Positions 11,309 through 22,600 of a DNA stretch of 64,000 nucleotides are shown here, piece by piece. The stretch spans positions 32,427 through 96,426 of the forward strand of contig JAUCBJ010002727.1 of assembly GCA_032718475.1 (NCBI GenBank), in the 5' to 3' direction. The stretch is from Nemertoderma westbladi (taxonomy: Eukaryota; Xenacoelomorpha; Nemertodermatida; Nemertodermatidae). Numbering within the stretch: the stretch's first letter is position 1; each line of letters begins with the position of its first letter. The translations under genes were made by a program, and so were the position numbers. Under the pieces are notes generated by a model. It was not told where the DNA came from and searched no databases. It was given only the letters and a program-made list of their open reading frames with translations.

Positions 11309-12504
11309 GTCCCCGCCATCCCCTGTCTGCTGTTTGTCCAGCTGCATCCATCGCATTCCCTGTCTGCTGTTTGTCCAGCTGCATCCCTCGCCATCCCCTG
11401 TCTGCTGTTTTTCCAGCTGCATCCTTCGGCATCCCCTGTCTGCTGTTTGTCCAGCTGCATCCATCGGCATCCCCTGTCTGCTGTTTGTCCAGCTGCATCC
11501 CTCGCCATCCCGTGTCTGCTGTTCGTCCAGCTGCATCCCTCGCCATCCCCTGTCTACTGTTTGCTCAGCTGCATCCATCGCATTCCCTGTCTGCTGTTTG
11601 TCCTGCTGCATCCCTCACCATCCCCTGTCTGCTGTTTGTCCAGCTGCATCCATCGCCACCCCCATTCTGCTGTTTGTCCAGCTGCATCCATCGCCAACCC
11701 CTGTATGCTGTTTGTCCAGCTGCATCCCTCGCCATCCCCGGTCTAATGTTTGCTCAGCTGCATCCATCGCATTTCCTGTCTGCTGTTTGTCCTGCTGCAT
11801 CCCTCACCATCCCCTGTCTGCTGTTTGTCCAGCTGCATCCATCGCCACCCCCATTCTGCTGTTTTTCCAGCTGCATCCTTCGGCATCCCCTGTCTGCTGT
11901 TTGCCCAGCTGCATCCATCGGCATCCCCTGTCTGCTGTTTGTCCAGCTGCATCCCTCGCCATCCCGTGTCTGCTGTTCGTCCAGCTGCATCCCTCGCCGT
12001 CCCCTGTCTACTGTTTGCTCAGCCGCATCCATCGCATTCCCTGTCTGCTGTTTGTCCTGCTGCATCCCTCACCACCCCCTGTCTGCTGTTTGTCCAGCTG
12101 CATCCATCGCCACCCCCATTCTGCTGTTTGTCCAGCTGCATCCATCGGCAACCCCTGTATGCTGTTTGTCCAGCTGCATCCCTCGCCATCCCGTGTCTGC
12201 TGTTCGTCCAGCTGCATCCCTCGCCATCCCCTGTCTACTGTTTGTCCAGCCTCATCCATCGGCATCCCTTGTCTTCTGTTTGCCCAGCTGCATCCCTCGG
12301 CATCCCCTGTCTGCTGTTTGCCCAGCTGTATCCATCGGCATCCCCTGTCTGCTGTTTGCCCAGCTGCATTCCTCGCATCCCCTGTCTGCTGTTTGTCCAG
12401 CTGCATCCATGGGCATTCCCTGTCTGCTGTTTGCCCAGCTTCATCCTTCGGCCCCCTGAGTGCTGTTTGCCCAGCTGCATTCAACGGCATCCCCTGTCAT
12501 TCCT
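11309..12504. repeat. 38-bp minisatellite, about 31 copies
   Basis: The unit reads TGTCTGCTGTTTGTCCAGCT followed by GCATCCATCGGCATCCCC, with 37- and 39-bp variants. Variant units recur in blocks: the TTTGCTCAG variant is at 11561, 11750 and 12015, i.e. 189 and 265 bp apart (5 and 7 units), which is higher-order structure. Because 38 is not a multiple of 3 and no frame of the unit contains a stop, long frames appear on both strands; these are artefacts. Confidence 0.9.
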
Positions 12505-13082
12505 TTAACTCATTCAATAGAAAAGAATCAACAACATTATTATCATTCCTTTTACATTATTTTCACTGCAAATTTTGCTTATTGAATTCGTACAATGTAA
12601 ATTTATACCTATGCATCTGTAATGAAACTTTGTTCATTAATATAGGTTGAACCGTGTTATGGTACATACATACTCTTACAACCTTGGTTATTACCTTTCA
12701 ACTTTCAATCACCCCCCCCCCCCCCCTCCCCGCATATTACAAACCCCATACAGTCTGGGTACACAGCATTCTTAATATGTAATATATATATATAATGCAG
12801 CTGCAATGCAGCATGCCGATCCTAGTAGTAGTAGGGTACTGGCAATGTAATTCAACCTGAATTAAGAAACAATAAGAGATCACCAGTTGTGATAAGGAAC
12901 TCAGTGCTGAGACCGTTTGGGAATACACCACTTAAAAACCCCATGCGATATCGGCACTCATTCACTTATTGATTTTCTTTTCTATATACATTTATGTTTA
13001 ATCAATTACATCAACGATCCTTGTACCAATATGGTGTGCAACTGAGAGTTTGTAACTGAGAGTCTGTTTACTTTGGTAGAAT
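12505..13082. other. Intergenic between minisatellite and BEL copy A
   Basis: It holds a poly-C run near 12711-12727 and AT-rich unique sequence. No gene or RNA is supported. Confidence 0.5.
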
Positions 13083-13087
13083 AATTG

Positions 13088-13921
13088 TGTAAAGGCTTTT
13101 GCGTAATTAGCCGGTTATTTTCCCCGTAAAGTACTCTGTAGTTGGTTTAACCGGCATAAAAGGCCGTGTCCTTACTGTATTGTTGTTTTAGAGGACATAA
13201 AAGCCATTTCTTCTGTATGTGTACTTTAGCGGACATGATTAGCAATTCTATGACGCAATAAGCCGGATCCTCTTGAAACAGTGTAGATACCATGACGACG
13301 GCTAACAGCTGATATTGCCACGTAGAACATCCCTTTGTTCTTTGTTCTCTCTTTGTCCGGTCGACCAATCAGAGCGTTTTTTTGTCTCTGTGTTGGAGAT
13401 GGTATATAGAAACTAGGGAAGTGAGTCAGTATTGCGACTTACATTAAGTGGTTTGAAGTGAATCTAATGCTATTTTATAGGCCCTACACGTATTGTCTGT
13501 TGTTCTCCTTATATGTGACTAAAATTAGTGAAGGTCGGCAGATTAGTGTGCAGTATTGTGCAGTATTGTGTATGATTGTGATTGATAACGAAGCATCTCC
13601 TAAAGAATGCGCCATATACGTGAATCTATAGCCATCCCGTTGCGTCTGGTTTAAGTCATAACTCTGTTTATATATTTAGAGCGCCACGTCCTAAAGGAAC
13701 TGTTAATATTTCCCGAAAGTGAATAATATTGTCAGAGATTATATATCAAGATCAGTCGAATAATACAGTAGGTCTATCCCGCAATACGATTAGGCTTCCG
13801 AATCCAGTCTCCCGGGTATATCCAGCGGGTGAATGATCGCGCATAGACTGGTTTCGGCTAATGTAGTGTATCAAATATTTGTCGTAGGCTAAAGACTATC
13901 TATTATCTAGAAGACATCCTA
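13088..13921 (+). repeat. 5' LTR of BEL copy A
   Basis: It begins TGTAAAGGCTTTTGCG and ends GACATCCTA. It is the same length as 29033-29866, and I found no difference on reading both. The reverse-strand frame 13147-13368 and its twin 29092-29313 are LTR shadows. The central promoter segment is shorter than, and unlike, that of copies B and C. Confidence 0.93.
13403..13430 (+). promoter_or_regulatory. LTR core promoter candidate (TATA box and initiator), copy A
   Basis: TATATAGA at 13403-13410 is followed about 23 bp later by TCAGT at 13426-13430, the usual TATA-to-initiator spacing. It would start transcription near 13428 and place U3/R there. The same sequence recurs in the 3' LTR at 29348-29375. 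Confidence 0.5.
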
Positions 13922-13924
13922 ATT

Positions 13925-13942
13925 TGGCAGGTTAAACTGCTA
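13925..13942 (+). promoter_or_regulatory. Putative primer-binding site, copy A
   Basis: TGGCAGGTTAAACTGCTA, 3 nt after the 5' LTR, starting with the TGG expected from a tRNA CCA end. It is identical in all three copies. The tRNA is not identified. Confidence 0.6.
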
Positions 13943-14310
13943 AAGGTCTGAAAGCGCGAACAATAACGGATATATCGTCTAATTGCAGGGTAGGCAATAA
14001 ATACAGTTTAATATTGTTCTGGTAAGAACAATAACGAATAAAGCTTCTGTATTGCAGTAGGCAATAAAGCTGAAGTACCGGCATCCGGTACCCAGTAGGC
14101 CTGACTACCTAACCACCCGGACCGGTACCTACGGCAGTACAGGTACAGCAGTATTATTCGATTTTGATTATTATATACCAGTAGGTCTTAATAATTAATC
14201 GGGGATGCCTGGTTTTTATTGGGATTTTACTTAGGCCTATTTCTGTCAGTTTTATTTATTTGTAGGCCAATATTGAGCAGAAGGCGTGTAAGCCTGCTCA
14301 GATTGTACAG

Positions 14311-14890
14311 ATAATTTGTAGGCTGGACTGTTGTCTAACTGTTGTTAAGTCTGAACGGATTACAGTGCATGTAGAGCATCTGTCCGATAAAGTGCTAGTT
14401 AGGAACGTAGGGGCTTCAAATGCTGTGAGGTAAACCCCCTTTGAAAGAATAAGTCATACTACTAGGTTAGAACGCATACTAACTAATCATTTCGGAGTCT
14501 GCATATACTGTGGTTTATTTAGGCTTGATAGTAGTCTGCCATCGTTTGGTCTGTACGTTGTTTGTGTAGTCTATACAGGTAGCGTATAATTCTTATTTAG
14601 ATAATTTGTAGGCTGGATAGTTGTCTGGCTGTTGTTAGGTCGCTGAGGAAATTTCGGTGTGTGTAGAGTGTATGTCCGATAAAGTGCCAGTTGGGAACGT
14701 AGGGGCTTCCAGTGCTGTGAGGTAAACCCCCTCTGAAAGAATAAGTCGTACTACTAGGTTAGAACGCATACTAACTAACCATTTCGGAGTCTGCATATAC
14801 CGTGGTTTGTTTAGGCTTGATAGTAGTCTGTCAGTATTTGGTCTGCATTTTGTTTGAGTAGTCTGTACGCGTAGCGTAATATTTATTATT
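14311..14890 (+). repeat. 290-bp tandem duplication in the leader, copy A
   Basis: ATAATTTGTAGGCTGG starts at 14311 and again at 14601. Each unit carries TATGTCCGATAAAGTGCCAG or a variant, and a TGAGGTAAACCCCC block. Copies B (288 bp) and C (290 bp) share it. Confidence 0.8.
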
Positions 14891-15844
14891 CAGAGTTTAT
14901 GCGATTATTCGCAACATTCATTCCCCAAGTTTGTTCCTACAGTAATTGTGCTTGTTATACATACCGTTACAGTTAAACTAACTCCGGTACTACATCAGGG
15001 CTGCTCGGCGTAGGTAAAGACTGGAGATTTTGTGCTTTGGTCACTCCGGCAGATACCGTGGTTCTTTTAGCTGTTCAAGTATTTTTAACTACTGATTATT
15101 TGTTGTACAAGTACTTGTACCTAATTTAGGGTTTAGTGTACAGTGCTTTCCGAAGGCAATTAGTGTGTAGGCAGTATATTTGTGTTGTAAAGTGGTTAAT
15201 AGGCACGTTGGTTCTGGTAGACCGCGGTAATTAACTTCTGGGTAGGAACACTCCGTGATACATAACGTAGTACTTATAGCGATACGGCTATAAGTCGTCA
15301 GACGGTGGTATTTTCCTATCTGGACAACGCAGTATATTTACTACTACTTATTATTTTCAAATACCGTAGTACTCTGTCCGTTGTAATAACCAGATATTCT
15401 AACCCTTTGTTAGGCTGGTTAGTAGACTTCTTGTAAAATTACCCTAAAAATTCGTATTTGTGTATTTGTATTTTTTTTTGTGTTTATTTAGAGATTGTAA
15501 TCTCAACCCGAATTGTATGTAATTTGTAGTATTAAGTAACTTAGGCAAATTAGAATTATTTGTTTTAGTGTCCAACAAGTAGCACTCCACTGAGAGCGCA
15601 CAGCTCCTGTGTAGTGACTCCCCCAGAAATAATAACATTTATTTCAAATATTGACAAAACCCATTAAACGGGTATATATATATTATAAATCAACTCAAAC
15701 AATTTATAAATAGTAGGCCTGCCATACAACAATTAGGCCTAAATATCAGTTGGACTACTGCTTAAATAACGGTAATAAAGTAAGTTAAAGTAACCAAGTA
15801 ACCCTTAAAAATTCAGAAATTCAGTTATTCTAAGAATAATTGAC

Positions 15845-16095
15845 ATACCGGTATTTACGATAGGCCTATTATATATTTAGAAATTTAGGCTGAAATTATA
15901 CCGGTATTCTGTAATTAATTCTAGTTAATAATTATACTTATATATACTATAAGTGTAAACTGCATACCGGTATTCACGATAGGCCTATTATATATTTATA
16001 TATACTTGTGCTGAAAGTACATACCGGTATTCTGTGAAAAATCTAGTCTGTGACAATACTTATATATATATACTATAAGCATACCGGTATTCTAA
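15845..16095 (+). repeat. ACCGGTAT leader repeats, copy A
   Basis: ATACCGGTAT palindromes recur in AT-rich tandem units just 5' of gag, with interspersed TAGGCCTATTATA blocks. In copy C one unit is 119 bp. This is part of the long untranslated leader. Confidence 0.7.
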
Positions 16096-16226
16096 TATAT
16101 TAAATACATATTACGCTACACTGAGTAGCAGTATCAGTAATTAATTACTAGGCTAACAGTGATACTGAATTGCTAGGCTTGCTTAAACTGTAATATAGCA
16201 GTAGGCATTCAACTGTACGAACCAAC

Positions 16227-16601
16227 ATGTCTGACACAAAGCAAAACCTGTCGGACAGTCTCCTAGATACTACCATCTGTGACCCAGACAGGAGTGTGGA
16301 ACGTGAGGGACCGAAATTCAATTCACCTCCTACTGTAAGAAAGATCATCCCTCCAGTAGTAATATCAGACCCTAGGCTGGTTCAACACCGTAGGTCTATC
16401 ATAGGCACTCGAGCTCAGGTCAAGCGGGACCAAGAAGCAGCAGAACAGCAACAACCCGTGAGCCAAGAACTTATTTCTCAACGCCCCGACCACTCCAGTA
16501 GTGAGGATACTGTAGAGCTGGCACCCGAGCACGGCGCAAAGATGACAGATGTGGTTTATTCGGACCCCCTTCTCATCCTTCCTGCAGCCGTACTGCACTA
16601 G
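16227..16601 (+). pseudogene. BEL copy A gag N-terminus, before frameshift
   Basis: It starts MSDTKQNLSDSLLD at an ATG shared with copies B and C. It is collinear with copy C until near 16594, where A has one extra base (GTACTGCACT against GTACTCACT), which throws it out of frame and ends it at 16601. The rest of gag continues in the next frame from 16549. No domain is recognisable in this N-terminal part; it is hydrophilic and rich in Ser, Asp and Glu. Confidence 0.8.
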
Positions 16602-19600
16602 GTTATTGATTGCGGTGGAAGAACACCAGATCGATTGGGCGAGAAATAAGCAATCGACTAAAGATAGTTATGCGGGATACACAAGGGAAGAACTGAAGTC
16701 TATTGTCGAGTCGCAATGGAACTTCCCCGGACCCGGACTCCCGTTTGATTTATCAGAAGCTGCCTGGGAAGATATACACAGGATGGGAGTAACCAAGGAA
16801 ACCATCGATCCAGCTGTGTGGAAGAGGTCCGCAGCTGGATACGCACAGGGATTCTTCAGCTCTATGGAGCGAGTAGAAAAACAACTGTTTCAACAACCCC
16901 AAGGACCTCAAGAGCAGGGACAACTGCTTTATCAAGTTAGAGAAAGAATTCTACGAATCAGGCTAATATTATCAGCCTTTGAGGAGGCTTCTAAAAGAAG
17001 ACAAGACACGTCGTTGCAAGTTGCTGTAAAGACTTGGTTTCAAAAGGTGAGTCTCCAGGTTCAAGGAACAGCTCAGTGGAAAGCTCAGCTAGATGAGCAC
17101 TCAACCCATGGAGAATCAACAGACGCTACATTTTCCCAAGTGGAGAGTGAAGCGACGGCAGAGAAACCACATAAGAGGGATGCCATTGACATTTATCTGT
17201 CAGACTATCAACGTTTTTTAGGTGATGAAGAGTTGAGGAGAAGGCTGGATGGACTTAGCCCTAATAGTGAAGGAACCCAGCGTGTGTTGGACGCCATCGA
17301 TGTGGATATGAGAGCTGCGAACCAAGCTAAATTTGATGAACAACTCCGCATCACTAGAGTCCAAGAAGAACAAGTGAAGAAAAAACGTATAGAAGACAGA
17401 AAGGCAGCAGCAGTGGCAGCAGCAGTGGCAGCTGCAGAAGCAGAAAGAAAAGCGGCAGTGGCAGCGGCAGAGGCAGAGGCAGAAGCGGAAAGAAAGGCGG
17501 CAGAGGCAGAGGCAGAAGCGGAAAGAAAAGTGGCAGCGGCAGCGGCCGAAGCGGAAAGAAAGGCGGCAGTGACAGCGGCAGAGGCAGTAGCAGAAGCAGA
17601 ACGGAGAGCTTCTGAAGAAACCACCCAATTAGAATTGGAAAACATTCAGGAGAATCAAGACTGCATAAATAAACAGTTAACAGCTAGTAATATGCAGATG
17701 ATGAGTCGATCTACTCCCAAAAGACAGGGATATACATCATCTCAGGAAGGCGATACCACCGAAGGCAGAGGAAATAGATCTCGTCTAAGCAGACGTAGAA
17801 GAACATCCCACCGTCAGAAATTGCCTGATCTGCCCCCAGCTGTTAGAAGGCAACTAAATGACACAGATTTAGGTAGTACAGAACCCACAGACCAAATAAT
17901 TAAAATAGAAAGACTCCCTACTATAGTAGATGAGCCTGAAATAATTAGGCCTGTTCTTGAAATCACCCCTTCGGTGATAGAGACACCTGTGCTCCCAGAA
18001 CCCACCTTTAAATTCCCTTTACACAGCACCAAATTATCTGTGCCTAGAGGAACAGCCCCTGAAGCAGTGTCGGTCCTGGACTCCGAGCGAAATATAAAGG
18101 ATATATCGCCCGTAGTCCCTCGTCTGCCCACTACGACGTTGGCGGATCCCGCTTCGGCGGTTGATTGGGTAGACGAGAGACGGCGGGGGATGGACATTCT
18201 CCTCGGAGAGATGAAGGAGAATCGAGTGCGCTCCTCCCTACAGGTCCGAGAGTTAGAAGGGACTGTTCAACAGTTAAGGGGAACCGTAAAGGAAAGTAGG
18301 TTAGAGTTGCAAGAAGTGCAGCAAAGTATCGCGCTAGAACGCGATAAATTAGTAAATTTACAAAGGGGTATACCACCACCCCCGGTAACAATGTGTCAAC
18401 CTGTTAGGTCTGAAGTATCTCATGCGCAAGGTGTGGAGCCTACACGCATATATACTGCTATCGAAGTAGAAACTCCTATAGTGAACCCTATTAAGGGTAA
18501 TTATAGACCTGTTGATAATGATATTCCCTATAGACCTGATCATAATCCGAGAAATTTATATACCGATAACTCGATATTAAATAACACGATGGCCCAAGAA
18601 AGTTTTACGCGTCAAATGGCTAGAACCGAAGCCCGGCAAGCCGTAAAGGTGGGAGAGATCGTCAAGTTCAATGGAGATGAGATGAAATGGTTACCTTTTA
18701 ATGAATATTACAAAGATAACATACAGAACTCTGTGTTATCTAATGGAGAGAAACTTAGATTCCTCATCGAGTGCTTGGAAGGATCTCCCAAGTTAATGGC
18801 GTTAAAGTTTATTGGACATCCAGACGGATTAAGACAAGTTTGGGATACACTAAACATCAGGTATGGTAATAGGAATAACATAGCTAAATATTTGTATGCA
18901 AAATTAGTAGCGCCCCGAAAGTTCATTAGCAGCGGGATAATAGAGTTTTCCGATGAGATTCAGGAGATCTGTAGACAATTAGATTGGTTAGGTAAGTCTC
19001 ATGAATATCATAGTTCTATGGTTATTGGAGCCGTGGCCTCTACTTTACCGAAGGGTGGAGTAGGTACACGCTGGGATAAGAAAGTGTTGTACATGATGGA
19101 ACAACAACGACGAGACCCTACCATGGCTGATCTTATGTCATTCTTAGATGGAGAAGTGAAATTACAGCTCCTAAAACAGTCCAGAGAGAAGACACCGGAA
19201 AACAAGGTAAGTGAGAAACCCATCTCTAGGAGAAAGGTAACACCAGTGTGTTATACAGACGATGGCGAAAGCCAGACTTCTCAAGGAGAGGATAGCGGGA
19301 AAGACACTGAAAGATCTTATTATGTCAATAAAACGCCTAAAGACCAGGTAAGTAAATTCAAGTCTCGAACCAATGACAGGAGAGAACAGGTAAGAAAAAC
19401 TCCTCCTACGTCTCCCAAGAGAATTCAGGTGAGAAAGCCCGAAGAAAGAACGAGTGTGCACAATGTTATTCAAAATAAGGTAAGTAACATCAAACCGAAA
19501 TGTGCGCTATGTGACGGGACTCACCGTTTAAATATGTGTGATGAATTCCTGAAGAAATCATTAGCGGAGAGACGGGAAGTCATGTGGGATAAGCGGTTGT

Positions 19601-22600
19601 GTTATAATTGCCTCAGACAAGGACACCAACGGCGAACCTGTTACTCCGACACAAGGTGTGCAAAGTGCGGTACGAAACATCATATCTTGTTGCACACTGA
19701 ATTCGAGCGAAATAGTCCGAGTCAGGTAAGTGATTCCGAACTACATGTCCAATTCAGTGATGTGAACGACACTGATCAATCTGAGATGGAAGGATTCTAT
19801 ACGGACGAGTTCTCCGACGAAAACGAATCCTGTTACATGATAAATACCGCAGTGTATCGAGCACTCACGTATGAAAAAGATACAGACAGCGACCTCACCC
19901 TAACTACTTCTGATCGACAACCATCTTGGAAAGCGCCATCTTCCAATGTAGGAATCCGAGAATTTCCTGTAGTACAGGTAAGGGTCCACGGACCTAAAAG
20001 GAGTTATGTAGTGAACGCCCTCCTTGACTCCGGTAGTACAGGAACATTCATCGACAAAGAACTAGCCGAAGACATCTTTGCTGGACAACCCAAGTTCCGA
20101 ACTAAGCTAAACATGTCAGGAATTATGCAGGTTTGGAAATCTACAGTAATCGCGGATTATTATGTAGGTGCGTTGTCCACCCCCCAGGATGAACTAGGAG
20201 AACATAGTATAAGGTCAGTAAAAATGGTGGCGATAAAGAACTTCGCTACCACCCAAGTGGAACCTTATAACTGGGATGAGGACGATTTCACCCAGCAGCT
20301 GGAAATACCTAGATTCAACACCGATTACCCTGGAGTGCAAATACTCATCGGTCAAAACGCGCATGAAGCGCTCGAGACATTGGAGAAACGGCCCGCTCAA
20401 CCGCAACCACTACAAGCTTATGCGGGAAGAACTAGAGTGGGTTGGTACTTTACTGGCCCTTCCCGTAGAACTCTCATGGAAAGATTACCGAAAGACCAGG
20501 TATGTCAAGTGAGAGAATGGGAAGTCGAGAGCAGTGAGTTAGACGATCCAACTGAGGGAACACCATACTCCTCAGATAATGACGATGTCCACCAACTTTT
20601 TGACGAGGAGAATGCCATCGATCTCCTTAAGGAAAACGAGACTTGGCAAAACCAAGTGAACTTATGTCAACTCCTTCTTCCATCAGAGCGAGACGACTAT
20701 AACGACGAGCTTAATGACGTCATTGAACGTTATAATGCCAAGACTCGGGACGAACACGCCGTACGATTCTTTACTCAAGAGGCTGTAGAGCCCAATTCCT
20801 ATGATAAGGCCCTATCGGTAGAGGAAGAAAGAGCCAAGCAGATCCAAGAGACAACTACACGTTTTCTTAAAGATCAAGGTAGATATGAGATCGGTCTACC
20901 TTTCCGAAAGCGAGAACCAAAGTTCGTAAACAACAGACCCTTGGCGGAGAAAAGAATTGCTCAACTACATCGACGCCTTACGGCAAATTCTTCAGCTAAA
21001 GAAATGTATCAAACGCAGTTGAAGAAGTTTATTAGCAAGGGATATGCGGAGCTAGTACCGGAAGAAACACCTATAACTGAGAGAACGTATTATTTAACTC
21101 ACCATTACGTTCCCAAACCCGGTAAACCACATGAGGTACGAGTGGTGTTTGACGGCTCCGCCCTCTATATGGGCCAATCCCTTAATTCTGAATTGCTACC
21201 CGGACCCAACTTACTCCAATCATTGTTGGGAATACTTTTAAGATTAAGACAATATTCCATTGCTTTCGCCTCAGATATAGAAGGCATGTTCTTACAAGTC
21301 AAAGCGCTGGATAGGGATCGAGATAGCCTACGATTTCTGTGGTGGCCTGAAGGAGACCTCAACCAGAAACCGGTGGAGTACTGGATGACCATCCAAGCTT
21401 TTGGGATAATCTCGAGCCCTTCAAACGCCTGTTCCGTGGTGCGCACCACTGCGGATGACAACCGAGACGCCTTCTCTAAAGAGGTGATTGACAACATTAA
21501 GCGGGATATATACATGGACGACAATCTAAAGTCCCTTCCATCAGTCGAAGAAGCCATCGATGTCGCTAGAGGAACGGTAGAGTGCTTAAAAAGAGGTGGA
21601 TTTCGATTAACTAAATTCACCAGCAACTCCCGTGAGTTTCTGGAGTCGATCCCGGTAGAAGATCGAGGAGCGAAAGATCTGGATCTAATAAAAGATGATC
21701 TCCCAGAAACTAAGACCCTTGGTTTGAAATGGGACGCAGAATGAGATATCCTGTTTTTCCAACTAAAACAACGAGATAATCCAGTTCGGACTAAGCGGAT
21801 TTGTTTAAGTATACTGAGCACTTATTTCGATCCATTGGGATTTATTAGCCCAGTTATATTGATTGCTCGGAGTTTAGTACAACAAATGTGGCTTGAAAAC
21901 CACTCATGGGACGATCCACTTAAGGGAGAATTGTTAAAGAAGTGGATGAAATGGGAAGATTCTCTACCAGCCATCGAGAACTTTATAATTTCCCGTTCAT
22001 ATTTTGGTCATGTTCTCCCTACGTATTCCTATCAACTCCATGTGTTTGGAGACGCCAGCGATATGGGAATAGGTATAGTAGCCTACCTAAGGGTGGAAAC
22101 TCCAGACGGAATCAAAGTCGCCTTGGTTACTTCTAAGGCATTGATAAACAATAAGTTGAAAGTTCCTCGAGCGGAGTTAAAAGCGGCTCTATACGCTACA
22201 GCCATCGGCCGGAATGTAACAGAACAGATCGACTATCCACTGGAGAAAACTGTTTATTGGACCGACGCTTTACTCGTGTTGGAGTATATAACCAATGAAG
22301 TCTGTCAGTTCAGCGTCTTCGTTACCAACAGAGTAGCCATTATACTCAGTCGCACAACGATGGATCAATGGAGACATTGCCCCAGAACGATTAATCCAGC
22401 AGACATCGCCTCCAGGGGAGCAACTCCACAAGAACTGGTAGATACTCCAGACTGGCTAGGTGGACCCGACTTCCTCTACAAAGAAGAAGAAGAATGGCCT
22501 CCTCATCTTACTACAGCAGAGATTAGACAGGCCAAGGGAGCGGAGAAAGTCAAACCTAAAACTCGGGCGAGTAAATCGAAGTTATTCAAACCCATGGTAG

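Noticed and set aside
11309-12504. CRISPR-like regular array
   Set aside because: There are no unique spacers between repeats; the units are directly adjacent, and the genome is animal.
11242-12650. Long frames on both strands (405, 438, 252, 160 codons) rich in Cys/Ser/Pro or Gln/Asp
   Set aside because: They are translations of the 38-bp minisatellite in rotating frames and have no start context or domain.
13147-13368. 73-codon minus-strand frame MVDRTKREQRTKG, twin at 29092-29313, relatives at 35912 and 50547
   Set aside because: It lies inside LTRs, is duplicated only because LTRs are duplicated, and has no motif.
17208-17645. Minus-strand Ala/Ser-rich and Cys/Arg-rich frames, also at 40324-40800
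   Set aside because: Antisense of the GCA/GCGG triplet repeat in gag; shadows of the coiled coil.
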